A stretch of 55,110 bases of DNA from an uncultured Bacteroidota bacterium (GTDB taxonomy: Bacteria > Bacteroidota > Bacteroidia > UKL13-3). Numbering within the stretch: the first letter of the stretch is position 1; every line of letters begins with the position of its first letter. The DNA lies in contig CAIUQQ010000330.1 of assembly GCA_903901345.1 (NCBI GenBank), positions 1 to 55,110 on the forward strand, written 5' to 3'. Below are positions 28,059-37,235 of the stretch, in pieces. The position numbers were made by a program, and so were the translations under genes. The notes under the pieces are model-generated. The model searched no databases, was not told where the DNA came from, and worked only from the letters and a program-made list of their open reading frames with translations.

Positions 28059-29750
28059 ATGGAAAACGAAGAATTAATTTTATTGGTTGACGAGTTAAGG
28101 GCTTTACCTAAAGAGAATGAATGGGTTGAGTTTAAATCAGGCAACGCTACTACCAATGAAAAGTTTGGCAAGTATATTTCCGCCATTTCTAATGCTGCTT
28201 GCATAAATAATCAAGCGTTTGGGTATTTAATTTTTGGTATTAACGATACTACACATCAAATAGAAGGAACTAATTTTAAGTTTAAAAATAGAAAGGAAGG
28301 AAATGGCGAGTTAGAACTATGGGTAAGACGATTACTACACCCTTCCGTTAAGTTTCAGTTTTTCCCTTGTCAGTATGGTAAATTCTATCTCGAAATTTTT
28401 AAAATACCTGCTGCGAATGGTGAGCCTACTCATTTTGAAAAAATACCCTACATAAGGTTTGATAGCAGCCTAACAGACCTTAGAAACTTTCCTCATTTCA
28501 TAAAGGCTATATACAATTCACAAGAAGATTGGTCGGCAGCTATAATAGAAAAAGCAACCATAAATAATTTAGATGAAAATGCTATAAACGAAGCCCGTTT
28601 AAAGTTTAAGGAAAAAATGTCAGGCAAAGCTATTTACAACGAAATTGATAAGTGGAACAATGAAACTTTTTTAGATAAGGCCAAAATTACCATTGAAGGT
28701 AAAATAACCAATACAGCTATTTTATTGCTTGGCAAGACGGAAGCTGCTCATTTCATTTCTCCCTCTGTAGGTCAGATTACTTGGAAATTAGACACGGATG
28801 AAAAGGCGTATGAACATTTTGAAATTCCACTTTTCTCCACCGTAAATGATGTGTTGAACAGGATTAGAAATGTTAAGTACAAATTCTTTCCGAACAACCA
28901 ATTAATTGCCATTGAGGTTTTAAAGTACGACCCCGAAGTTATTTTGGAAGCCTTAAATAATTGCATTGCACACCAAGATTATAGTGCCCACTCTCGTATT
29001 GTGCTTACCGAACAAACAGGTAAGCTTATCTTTAGTAACGCAGGTAATTTTTTTGAAGGTAAAGCCGATGATTACAGCTTAGGAGATAAAACCCCAAAGA
29101 AATATAGAAATAAATGGTTGGCAGATGCTATGGTAAATTTGAATATGATTGACAGCCTTGGTTTTGGTATTCATAAAATGTTCAAAAGCCAAAGGCAACG
29201 TTTTTTTCCATTGCCCGATTATGCTAAATCAAAAAGAAACGAAGTGGTGCTGGAAATATATGGACATAGTATAGATGAAAACTATTCTAAATTACTCATT
29301 GAACGAAAGGATGATTTAACCTTAACGGAAGTGGTGCTTTTAGATAAAGTGCAAAAAGCACAACCAATAACCGAAGATGCAGCAAAATTATTAAAACGAA
29401 AAGGTTTTATTGAAGGTAGAAAACCTGACTATTTCATTTCGGCTCAAATAGCTGAGGCAACTAACCAGAAAGCCGAATACATAAAAAATAGAGGTTTAAA
29501 GGATGACCATTATAAAAAATTGGTCATTGATCTTATTGGCAAATATGGTAAGGCTACTAAAGAGGATATTGACCGTTTACTTTTAGACATTCTTCCTGCG
29601 GTTTTAGATGAACAGAAGAAGAAAAACAAAGTTCGCAACTTGGTGTATGCCATGCATAAAAAAGACCAAACTATTGAAAATCAAGGAACTACAAGAAATC
29701 CTCTTTGGATTTTGAGTTCATCTAAAACCAATGATAAACACCATAATTAG
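28059..29750 (+). CDS. AlbA_2 (Schlafen-type) DNA-binding protein with ATPase-like region
   Basis: The 563-aa protein begins with an AlbA_2/Schlafen-type domain (about 10-140: ENEWVEFKSGNATTNEKFGK, GYLIFGINDTTHQIEGT, then YLEIFKIPAA). A GHKL-like ATP-binding segment follows at about 285-390 (EALNNCIAHQDYSAHSRIVL, then GFGIHKMFKSQ), and winged-helix-like segments lie in the last 150 residues. Members are annotated as ATP-binding transcriptional regulators, but Schlafen/AlbA domains also bind or cut nucleic acid in defence systems. It lies between helicase and methyltransferase genes of one operon, so a role as DNA sensor or specificity partner is plausible inference. Confidence 0.82.
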   Translation: MENEELILLVDELRALPKENEWVEFKSGNATTNEKFGKYISAISNAACINNQAFGYLIFGINDTTHQIEGTNFKFKNRKEGNGELELWVRRLLHPSVKFQFFPCQYGKFYLEIFKIPAANGEPTHFEKIPYIRFDSSLTDLRNFPHFIKAIYNSQEDWSAAIIEKATINNLDENAINEARLKFKEKMSGKAIYNEIDKWNNETFLDKAKITIEGKITNTAILLLGKTEAAHFISPSVGQITWKLDTDEKAYEHFEIPLFSTVNDVLNRIRNVKYKFFPNNQLIAIEVLKYDPEVILEALNNCIAHQDYSAHSRIVLTEQTGKLIFSNAGNFFEGKADDYSLGDKTPKKYRNKWLADAMVNLNMIDSLGFGIHKMFKSQRQRFFPLPDYAKSKRNEVVLEIYGHSIDENYSKLLIERKDDLTLTEVVLLDKVQKAQPITEDAAKLLKRKGFIEGRKPDYFISAQIAEATNQKAEYIKNRGLKDDHYKKLVIDLIGKYGKATKEDIDRLLLDILPAVLDEQKKKNKVRNLVYAMHKKDQTIENQGTTRNPLWILSSSKTNDKHHN

Positions 29751-29791
29751 ACAAACTTTTAGATAAAGTTTAGATAAACAAAGCATTCGAC

Positions 29792-31450
29792 ATGAGCAAA
29801 AAAATACTACAAAAATTAGAACTCACATGGATAGGCAAGGGCAACGAACCCAAGCTGGAACCACGTATATTAATAGAAGACCCAAACAAAAGTTTTGGCG
29901 ACCCCAAAAGCGAAAACATGCTGATACATGGCGATAACCTTTTGGCATTAAAAGCACTGGAAGAAAATTATTCAGGTGCAGTTAAGTGTATTTATATTGA
30001 TCCTCCATACAATACTGGGCAAGCCTTTAAGCACTATGATGACGGTTTAGAACATTCATTGTGGTTGAATTTAATGTATCAGCGTATAAATATTCTGTAT
30101 AAATTATTAAAAAAAGATGGAGTTCTTTTTATCAACTTGGATGAGATGGAACATGCTTATTGTAAAGTTGTTTGTGATGAAATATTTGGCAGGCAAAATT
30201 ATATTGGAGATTTAATTTGGCAGAAAAGAAAAGGAGGCGGAAATGATTCAAGGTATTTTGCAATTGATCATGATTATATACTTGTTTATGCAAAATCTAA
30301 AGATAAGTTGGTACACAAAGTAAAATGGAGAGTTTCTCAGAATGAGGAGTACTTGAAACGATATAAAGAAATTGATGACAATGGAGATAGATATTATTGG
30401 GATACAATAGCGAGAGATGGGTTACAGAATCCAATTCCAGTAAGTGTAGTTTGTCCAGATGGATTTATATTGACTATAAATTCACAAAAAGCTCAAGATA
30501 CAATCGAAAAAGGGTTAAAGGATGGCACTATTAGATTAATTAAAGGTAGAAATGGATGGACTCTCCATCATAGAGTTTATATGCCCGAGGGCCAAGTTTT
30601 AAGGTCAATTCTTACCGAAATAGGCACTAATAAAACCGCAGGTGATGAAATTAAAGAATTATTTGGTTCCGATAATACATTCGATTATCCGAAACCTGAA
30701 AGTTTGATTAGCAAAATCCTAGAGTTGACAACAAAAAAAGGTGATTTAGTAATAGATTCATTTCTTGGATCTGGAACTACTGCTGCAGTTGCACACAAAA
30801 TGAAACGTAAATGGATAGGAATTGAATTAGGAGAACATGCAACAACCCACTGCTTACCAAGAATGCAACAAGTTGTTTCAGGTAAAGACAAAGGCGGTAT
30901 ATCAGAAGCTGTAAATTGGAAAGGCGGTGGTGGTTTTAAATTCTACACCCTTGCTCCATCATTGGTTCAAAAAGACAAATACGGTACTGAAATTATCAAC
31001 CCACAATACAATGCCAACATGTTAGCAGCAGCAATGGCAAAGCAAGAGGGCTTCCGTTACCTACCCGATGAAAACAACTATTGGAAACAAGGCATGAGCA
31101 GTGAAAAAGATTTCATTTTTACCACTACTCAATTTGTTACAGTTGCCATGTTAGATAAGTTAACCGAAGAACTAAAACCAGGTGAAAGTTTATTGGTATG
31201 CTGCAAAAGCTTTGCAAAAGGTTGTGCCAATCGCCACACCAATATCACCATCAAAAAAATCCCACAAATGCTTTTAGGCCGTTGTGAGTTTGGCAAAGAT
31301 GATTACAGTTTCAATATTGTAAACTTACCCCACAATGATGATACAGATATTGAAATAGAGGATAGCGAAGAAAGTGAAGCACCCAAAACAGAAAAGAAAA
31401 CCAAAGCCAAAAAACAAAAAGACGATGATACACAATCTTCACTTTTTTAA
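29792..31450 (+). CDS. Type III restriction-modification Mod, adenine-N6 DNA methyltransferase
   Basis: The 552-aa protein has catalytic motif IV DPPYNTG (Asp70-Tyr73) before the SAM-binding motif I DSFLGSGTT (322-330). This is the beta-class order of type III Mod and related adenine methyltransferases. The stretch between them (about 130-290) is the target-recognition region. The C-terminus is a Lys/acid-rich tail ending TQSSLF. It should methylate one strand of an asymmetric site and form a complex with the Res subunit encoded 20 bp downstream. The middle of the gene (about 30.06-30.83 kb) looks more AT-rich than its flanks, as expected for a swapped recognition domain; this was judged by eye. 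Confidence 0.93.
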   Translation: MSKKILQKLELTWIGKGNEPKLEPRILIEDPNKSFGDPKSENMLIHGDNLLALKALEENYSGAVKCIYIDPPYNTGQAFKHYDDGLEHSLWLNLMYQRINILYKLLKKDGVLFINLDEMEHAYCKVVCDEIFGRQNYIGDLIWQKRKGGGNDSRYFAIDHDYILVYAKSKDKLVHKVKWRVSQNEEYLKRYKEIDDNGDRYYWDTIARDGLQNPIPVSVVCPDGFILTINSQKAQDTIEKGLKDGTIRLIKGRNGWTLHHRVYMPEGQVLRSILTEIGTNKTAGDEIKELFGSDNTFDYPKPESLISKILELTTKKGDLVIDSFLGSGTTAAVAHKMKRKWIGIELGEHATTHCLPRMQQVVSGKDKGGISEAVNWKGGGGFKFYTLAPSLVQKDKYGTEIINPQYNANMLAAAMAKQEGFRYLPDENNYWKQGMSSEKDFIFTTTQFVTVAMLDKLTEELKPGESLLVCCKSFAKGCANRHTNITIKKIPQMLLGRCEFGKDDYSFNIVNLPHNDDTDIEIEDSEESEAPKTEKKTKAKKQKDDDTQSSLF

Positions 31451-31470
31451 TCCAATAAGCAGCAAATAAT

Positions 31471-34146
31471 ATGAACCAAATAGCAGAAAATATAAAGCAA
31501 CGTTTATCGCTTCGCAAACCCTTACAAGAGGCGTTGGATAAACTCACTCAGCTTGCAGCAGAGTTGGAGTTATCCAAAGAAGTTGACCTTAAAGCTGAAC
31601 TGGAAAAAGTGCAAGCACTTTACCCCACTTGCAGCGATTTTGAGCGAGAGTTTCCATCCATTTGTTTCAGCATTGCCACAGGTGTAGGTAAAACCCGTTT
31701 GATGGGTGCTTGCATTGCTTACTTGTATTTAGAAAAAGGCATCAAGAACTTTTTTGTATTAGCCCCAAACCTTACTATTTACAACAAACTCATAGAAGAT
31801 TTTGGCAATAGCAGCAATCCAAAATATGTATTCAATGGCATTGCCGATTTTGTACACAATAAGCCTGTTATCATTACAGGCGATAATTACAATCAGGTAA
31901 GTTCACTATTCAGCGAAACAGAAATCAGGATCAACATTTTCAATGTTTCCAAATTTGCAAGAGAAACCAAGCCAGTTATAGAAGGTGGCCGTAATATGGC
32001 CCCTCGTATCAAAAGGCTTTCAGAATATTTAGGGCAAAGCTATTGGGAATATCTAAGTGGCTTAAATGACTTGGTAATTTTAATGGACGAAGCTCACCGC
32101 TACCATGCCGATAAAAGTAAAGTTGCCATCAACGAATTACAACCCATTTTAGGTATTGAATTAACTGCAACACCTATTGACGAAAAAAGCAATCAGTTCA
32201 GAAATGTGGTGTATGAATACAGTTTGGCTCAGGCACTCACAGATGGCTTGTTTGTAAAGAACCCAACCATTGCCAAGCGAAGAGATTTTAGCCCCAACGG
32301 TAGAAGCATTGAAGAAATAGAAAAGATAAAATTAGAAGATGCAGTTAGTATTCACGAGGACACCAAGCAGGAATTAAAACTCTATGCTTTAAACACAGGC
32401 AAAAGATTGGTAAAGCCTTTTATATTGGTTGTTTGCAGAGATACCACACATGCAAAATCAGTATATGACCTTGTTTCTTCCAACGATTTTTATGAAGGAG
32501 CATTTGCCAATAAAGTATTACAAATTGATAGCACCACCCGAAACGAAGAATTAATTGAGCAACAATTTATTTCCTTAGAACATGAAGACAACGAAATAGA
32601 AATTGTAATCCATGTAAACATGCTCAAAGAAGGTTGGGATGTAACCAACCTTTACACCATCGTTCCATTAAGGGCTGCCAATGCTTCCATATTGGTAGAA
32701 CAAACCATTGGTAGAGGTTTGCGTTTGCCATTTAGCGGAGAAAGAACAGGAAATGAGAAAGTAGATAAATTAACCGTTGTAGCACATGATAATTTCGATA
32801 CGGTAATTGCAGCAGCCCAAGACCCAAATTCTATTCTAAACAAACTTAAATTCATTGAAATAGATGAAGAGCAGTTAAAGCAAAGAGTAGAAGTTGTTAC
32901 AGTTCAAAATACCATTCAGCAAAACATACAGAAAGAACAGGAAGAAGTAAATAAAATAGTTGAACCAGCACAAAAGCAAAAACAGCAAAATATAGTTGAT
33001 GCAAAAAAAGTGTTGGTAAATGTTATTCCGTTTTTCAATACCAATTCGCAGGTTAAAAAAGTAGATGACCTGATGAAGCCCGAAGTAAGAGCACAGGTAA
33101 TGGAAGCGGTAAACAAAGAACTCAATTCAGGGCAAGGTAATTTATTTGCAGTAAGCATAGCAGCCGAAGCAGAAGTGATGTATGAAAAATTAGTTGCCGA
33201 TTTCAAAAAGAACATCATCGAAATTCCACGTATGGACTTGGTGCAAGGTGAAGTAACAGCCAGCTTTGAGGATTTCGATTTAAACAGCACAGATTTCACT
33301 TATGACCAACTCAATGAGGAAATAGTAAGGATTGGCCTCAAAGACCGTAAAATGGACATTATAGAGGTTAAAAAAGGGGTGTATTATGGCAAACCAGAGA
33401 AGCTATTAATATCCGAACTAATCAACTTCTCAGAGATTGACTATGATACCAATGCCGACCTATTACACAAGTTGGCAAAACAAGCCATTGCAGAACTACT
33501 AACCAATTTAAAAGACGGTGAAGACCTCAATACATTAGTGTTTCAGTGGCGTGGAGCAATAGCAAATAAAATGTACCATCAAATGATGGAACATTTCAAA
33601 CTCCACGAACCCGATTACATCAAGCCCAATGTAAAACCCTTCACCAAGATAGAAGATTGGAATTTCACTACCCTAAAAAACGAAGGACGAAAAGATTACA
33701 GAGATGATAGTTTCCCGGCAGTGCAAGTTCCTAAATACGTTTTCATAGGCTTTGAAAAATCTTGCCACTTCGAGTATAAGTTTGACAGCAGAACAGAACA
33801 AATACTTGCCATGATATTAGAAAACGACAAGGAAGTAATGAAATGGCTAAGACCAGCACCAAACCAATTCCGTATCTATTGGCATCACAACAGTAAAATT
33901 TACGAACCCGATTTTGTAGTAGAAACAGCAGATTGCATTTACCTAATTGAAACCAAAAGAGCAGACGAAATACCAAGCAACGAAGTACAGGCAAAAGCAC
34001 AAGCAGCCTTAAAATACTGCAACTACGCAACCGAATACACAGCAGAATTTGGCGGTAAACAATGGAAATATGTATTAATCCCTCATGACCAGGTTAGTAA
34101 GACAAATAGTTTTAAGGGAGTGGTATCAAATAATATTTATAAGTAG
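31471..34146 (+). CDS. Type III restriction endonuclease Res
   Basis: The 891-aa SF2 helicase-nuclease has Walker A TGVGKT (70-75), motif II DEAH (206-209) in LMDEAHRYH, motif III LTATP, motif V NMLKEGWDV and motif VI EQTIGRGLRLPF. The PD-(D/E)xK nuclease lies near the C-terminus: Glu812-Pro813-Asp814 in YEPDFVVE, then Glu827-x-Lys829 in YLIETK. All key residues are present, so the enzyme should be active. With Mod it should cut DNA carrying inversely oriented unmodified sites after ATP-driven movement. It is the fifth gene of the operon. Confidence 0.93.
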   Translation: MNQIAENIKQRLSLRKPLQEALDKLTQLAAELELSKEVDLKAELEKVQALYPTCSDFEREFPSICFSIATGVGKTRLMGACIAYLYLEKGIKNFFVLAPNLTIYNKLIEDFGNSSNPKYVFNGIADFVHNKPVIITGDNYNQVSSLFSETEIRINIFNVSKFARETKPVIEGGRNMAPRIKRLSEYLGQSYWEYLSGLNDLVILMDEAHRYHADKSKVAINELQPILGIELTATPIDEKSNQFRNVVYEYSLAQALTDGLFVKNPTIAKRRDFSPNGRSIEEIEKIKLEDAVSIHEDTKQELKLYALNTGKRLVKPFILVVCRDTTHAKSVYDLVSSNDFYEGAFANKVLQIDSTTRNEELIEQQFISLEHEDNEIEIVIHVNMLKEGWDVTNLYTIVPLRAANASILVEQTIGRGLRLPFSGERTGNEKVDKLTVVAHDNFDTVIAAAQDPNSILNKLKFIEIDEEQLKQRVEVVTVQNTIQQNIQKEQEEVNKIVEPAQKQKQQNIVDAKKVLVNVIPFFNTNSQVKKVDDLMKPEVRAQVMEAVNKELNSGQGNLFAVSIAAEAEVMYEKLVADFKKNIIEIPRMDLVQGEVTASFEDFDLNSTDFTYDQLNEEIVRIGLKDRKMDIIEVKKGVYYGKPEKLLISELINFSEIDYDTNADLLHKLAKQAIAELLTNLKDGEDLNTLVFQWRGAIANKMYHQMMEHFKLHEPDYIKPNVKPFTKIEDWNFTTLKNEGRKDYRDDSFPAVQVPKYVFIGFEKSCHFEYKFDSRTEQILAMILENDKEVMKWLRPAPNQFRIYWHHNSKIYEPDFVVETADCIYLIETKRADEIPSNEVQAKAQAALKYCNYATEYTAEFGGKQWKYVLIPHDQVSKTNSFKGVVSNNIYK

Positions 34147-34164
34147 AAACCATAAAATAGTATC

Positions 34165-34674
34165 ATGAATTATTTAGGTATAAATTGTAGTGTAGAGAAA
34201 GGTTTTGGAAGAGTTATCATTGTTATTCTTAATAGTGAAAATGAAGTATTTCGTCATGTTTTTAGAAGCCCATCTGTTTTTTCTTTCAATAAAAATTCTG
34301 CTGAAATTTTGAATTGGCATAGAGATAATATAACATCATTAATAAGTCAGTTCAACATTGAAGGTGTTGTTGTAAAGAAGACGGAAAGAAATTCCTTTGT
34401 ATCAAGAATTAAAAACTCAGGTATTTTTAAACTTTATTTAGAAGGCGTAATACTTTCCCTTGCAGGTAGCATTGGTAAACTAAATAAACATTTTTATAAA
34501 ACAGACATACAAGCAATACTTCCTACTCCGAATGTTTTCGATTTAGATATTGAAACCATTTGCGAACAAAACGGACTAACAAATTCATTTACAGAAATTC
34601 CAAACTCAGAGATTGAACCTACTAAAGAGGCTTTACTTGCAGTTATATCACTAAAAACAATCGTACAAGCATGA
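34165..34674 (+). CDS. Putative RNase H-fold protein of unknown function
   Basis: The 169-aa protein opens MNYLGINCSVEKGFGRVIIV, like the first strands of RuvC/RNase H-fold proteins. It has a middle strand EGVVVKKTE, a helix EGVILSLAG and an end EALLAVISLK that echo the RuvC layout. The acidic residue normally found in the first strand is not in the usual position (Asn7), so catalysis is doubtful. The gene starts 18 bp after res and overlaps the kinase start by 4 bp. Its role is unknown. The fold assignment is a pattern-based guess. Confidence 0.6.
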   Translation: MNYLGINCSVEKGFGRVIIVILNSENEVFRHVFRSPSVFSFNKNSAEILNWHRDNITSLISQFNIEGVVVKKTERNSFVSRIKNSGIFKLYLEGVILSLAGSIGKLNKHFYKTDIQAILPTPNVFDLDIETICEQNGLTNSFTEIPNSEIEPTKEALLAVISLKTIVQA

Positions 34675-35810
34675 TTAATACTATCGTAGAAATTGAACAT
34701 CAAGCAGATTTTGAAGAACAAGGCTTTTACTCTAAATCATATTTGGCTTTAGACAAGAGATTAAATAGACATGTTGCAGTAAAAGACATCATATATGAAA
34801 ATCTTACCTCAGATGATGATTTCGGTAAATACTTTGAGGAGGCATATAAACTATCAATGGCATCACACCCCCGTGTATTACCTGTTTATTATGTTGGGAT
34901 AGACCATAATGGTGGCGAAGAAACTATACCTAGAATAGTCACTTGTTTTTTTAAGAAAGGTTCCTTGAATAGTTATTTACAATCCATTTATGCATCTAAT
35001 AAATCAATGGCGTTAGATGAAATAATTAGATATGCTCACGACATTATCCAAGGCATGATACACCTTCATGCATTAGACATCGTTCATTTGGATTTAAAAG
35101 CTTCAAATATTTACATTGGCGATGATGGTAAAATGGTACTTGGTGATTTTGGTCAAGCAAAATTTATTAAAGATGGCATCATACATGAGCATGTAGATTT
35201 ATACCCTGCTTTAGCTCCAGTAGAGGCCGTAGCAAAAAAAGCATTTGATAAAACAACAGATATTTATCAGTTTGGCCTTTTATTATATTCAATGGTATGC
35301 TATACAAAATACCGTGATACAATTGAAAATACATATAAGATAAGCACTCCACAATTAAAAGTAATCTTCAGAGAAAAACCTGCTAATGTTGCTGACCTGA
35401 AATCAGAGTTTAAAGCAAATATGAAATTGTTTAATGAAGCAATAAAAACTTCAAATTTTCCAAACAGAGCAGATTATCCATACTATGTGCCTAAAAAAAT
35501 ACAAGATGTCATTCATAAATGCTTAGAGCCAGTAGTTGCAAATCGTTACAATAATTTCTATGAAATACAAGCAGACTTAAATGAGTTTGTTTTTCCAAAG
35601 GGTGTTTCAGAGTATTACCAAGATTTAGTAACAAATAATATACACTTTAAGAAAGAAGAAAAAATGTGTGTAATTTCAATTGTTCCTTCAGGTGCTAAAT
35701 TTGATTTAAGTGCAACTAAAAATGGACGAAATGTTGCTAAGTGTACTAAACCAAATATATCTCAAGCAAAGCTCCAGAAAATATTGCTTACATTTGCAGA
35801 GGAAATATGA
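34671..35810 (+). CDS. Serine/threonine protein kinase (Hanks type)
   Basis: The 379-aa soluble kinase has the invariant Lys38 in HVAVKDI, the helix C acidic region EEAYK (about 56-60), catalytic loop HLDLKASN (139-146, Asp141 present; HLD replaces HRD) and DFG at 159-161. The activation-segment APE is altered to APVEA. Helical lobe motifs TTDIYQFGLLLYSMVC and HKCLEPVVANRYNNFYEIQADL follow. There is no membrane segment or PASTA domain, unlike housekeeping PrkC-type kinases. Kinases in defence islands can trigger growth arrest on infection (Stk2 is the known example). Overlaps of 4 bp on both sides show tight coupling with the RNase H-like and zinc-ribbon genes. Confidence 0.9.
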   Translation: MINTIVEIEHQADFEEQGFYSKSYLALDKRLNRHVAVKDIIYENLTSDDDFGKYFEEAYKLSMASHPRVLPVYYVGIDHNGGEETIPRIVTCFFKKGSLNSYLQSIYASNKSMALDEIIRYAHDIIQGMIHLHALDIVHLDLKASNIYIGDDGKMVLGDFGQAKFIKDGIIHEHVDLYPALAPVEAVAKKAFDKTTDIYQFGLLLYSMVCYTKYRDTIENTYKISTPQLKVIFREKPANVADLKSEFKANMKLFNEAIKTSNFPNRADYPYYVPKKIQDVIHKCLEPVVANRYNNFYEIQADLNEFVFPKGVSEYYQDLVTNNIHFKKEEKMCVISIVPSGAKFDLSATKNGRNVAKCTKPNISQAKLQKILLTFAEEI

Positions 35811-36022
35811 AGCAATTTCATTGTAAATATTGTAATAGACCGATGGCAGTTTCCTCTTTGGAATATCGTTCAAATTCTTATTGTAATAAGTGTTTTGACG
35901 AAAGAGCCGCCAGCAAACCCGTAGCAAAGAGTAGCTTGAATACTTTTGAATTTATGGGTGAGGTTATTCCCATGTCCAATGCCAACAGTATTACTAAACC
36001 TTATAAGAAAAGTCATTTTTAG
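35807..36022 (+). CDS. Small zinc-ribbon protein
   Basis: The 71-aa protein has two CxxC knuckles, Cys6-Cys9 and Cys26-Cys29, which form a zinc ribbon. A 40-residue polar tail follows (EFMGEVIPMSNANS). Its ATG overlaps the kinase stop (ATGA). It could be a kinase substrate, adaptor or nucleic-acid-binding subunit; none of this is shown by sequence. It is the last gene of the operon. Confidence 0.78.
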   Translation: MKQFHCKYCNRPMAVSSLEYRSNSYCNKCFDERAASKPVAKSSLNTFEFMGEVIPMSNANSITKPYKKSHF

Positions 36023-36248
36023 GGCATTCCCTTTCAGGTCGGGCTTTCCGCTACAATCTTTTGCGAAAAGCAAAAGGATTTCCACTTCAATCCCTAATGC
36101 AAAAAGAAGCGGTGTTCGTTCCTCACTTGTAGTTTGATACACCCCCCCCAGCCAACCGCACAGAAATACGGCTTAGTGCTTTGCAACCGCACAAGGCAAA
36201 CCCTTCAAAGCACTCTATGGTATTGCAGTCAGTTTTTAACTGTCATAC

Positions 36249-36357
36249 TTTTTGTGTGGGGTGTTGCCAACCCATACAGCACATTGCTATCCTCATTCCG
36301 CTAAAGCTCCATTGCGGTAGCAAAGAGCTGTGCCACCACACCACCCCAAACAAAAAG
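36249..36357. repeat. Imperfect inverted repeat
   Basis: CTTTTTGTGTGGGGTG (from 36249) pairs with CACCCCAAACAAAAAG (36342-36357). Inner complementary words (CAGCACATTGC / GAGCTGTG) lie within the enclosed 75 bp. Confidence 0.55.
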
Positions 36358-36421
36358 ACATTTCACTCCAACCACCACCACCGTTCCATTTATGCCAGTA
36401 TAAAAACTGCCTGAAGCTAAA

Positions 36422-36508
36422 TAACATAATGTGGCATTATATTACTTTTTCTCCCCTGCTTATGCAAGCATCCAACCGCACAAAAAGTCATATAATAACA
36501 TTATGTTA
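36422..36508. repeat. Near-perfect inverted repeat with nested hairpin
   Basis: The left arm 36422-36450 starts TAACATAATG and ends ATTACTTTTT. The right arm 36482-36508 starts AAAAAGTCAT and ends CATTATGTTA. They match apart from one mismatch and a small bulge. The 31-nt loop contains TGCTT-atgc-AAGCA. Confidence 0.75.
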
Positions 36509-36607
36509 AATAGCCAATACCATAGCCATTTTGATAAAATGGAAGCCGTATTTCTTGCCAACCCACACCCCCCGAAACCACGCACCCCATCCACCCTTTT
36601 CAGCGGT

Positions 36608-36917
36608 GCAGGAAAAAATAAAGCATAAGTTGTTTTATTGCCAATGTGCATTCGGTAGCTTCATTCATTCGTGTCCATTCCGTTTCAGCGTTTCGTTCAT
36701 TCCGCTTTGCTCCAATCTCTACACTACCTTCCACTTCATTACCACTCATTTCATTTCAGCAACCTCGATGCACCGCACAGCAAGCGTGGCTCATTCACTT
36801 CACTTCACAATACCCAAGCAGTATTCCATTCCCAACGCAATTGTTTCGTTCTGTTCAATCACCACACTTGCTTTTTCCAACCGCACTTAACTTTTGGTAT
36901 GCTTTATTTTTTCCTGC
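36608..36917. repeat. Perfect 20-bp inverted repeats around a pyrimidine-rich block
   Basis: GCAGGAAAAAATAAAGCATA (36608-36627) is exactly repeated in inverse at 36898-36917, with 270 bp between. The enclosed plus strand is rich in C and T, with recurrent TCATTC/CATTCC words, and poor in purines. Confidence 0.8.
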
Positions 36918-37084
36918 GACTTGTTAGCCCCATTCCAACGCACTGTATACATCTTAATTATCACTATAAGAATAAGAAAATACAACAAACATTTTGAATA
37001 CAATTATTGATTAGAATTTGAAATACTGAATACATTTTGAAATAACGAAAAGGAAAAAAATAAAAATAAAAAGTGCAGCAAAAT

Positions 37085-37235
37085 TAGGTGGCTCACACAA
37101 GCCCACGCTGATTTAAAAACCAAAAGACTACGGCATAATGAAAGGCAAATAATCTATTTATTTTTTAATAGGTATTTGCCTTTCACCCTTCGGGACTTAT
37201 TCCGTTTCCTTTTGGTTTTTAAGCCTCGCCACCTA
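37085..37235. repeat. Three-arm nested hairpin, upstream copy
   Basis: Three perfect nested arm pairs: TAGGTGGC/GCCACCTA (37085-37092, 37228-37235), TTAAAAACCAAAAG/CTTTTGGTTTTTAA (37113-37126, 37209-37222) and TGAAAGGCAAATA/TATTTGCCTTTCA (37139-37151, 37173-37185). The words CAAAAGACTACGGCATAA and ATTCCGTTTCCTTTTGG recur at 37889-37906 and 37937-37953. Confidence 0.8.

Noticed and set aside
24851..34146. DISARM system
   Set aside because: A SNF2 helicase and an adenine methyltransferase are present, but no drmA, drmB or drmC homologue was found. The methyltransferase and nuclease form a type III pair instead.
34165..34674. RuvC Holliday junction resolvase
   Set aside because: The layout is RNase H-like, but the expected acidic residue in the first strand is absent and the overall match is weak, so no enzyme name is given.
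24851..36022. BREX system
   Set aside because: No brxA, brxB, brxC, pglZ or brxL gene was recognised. A kinase alone does not support pglW, since the expected partners are missing.
36431..36997. Several overlapping open frames of 65-119 codons
   Set aside because: Three frames are open together because the strand is C/T-rich and lacks stop codons. The translations show no domain and the region is bounded by inverted repeats.
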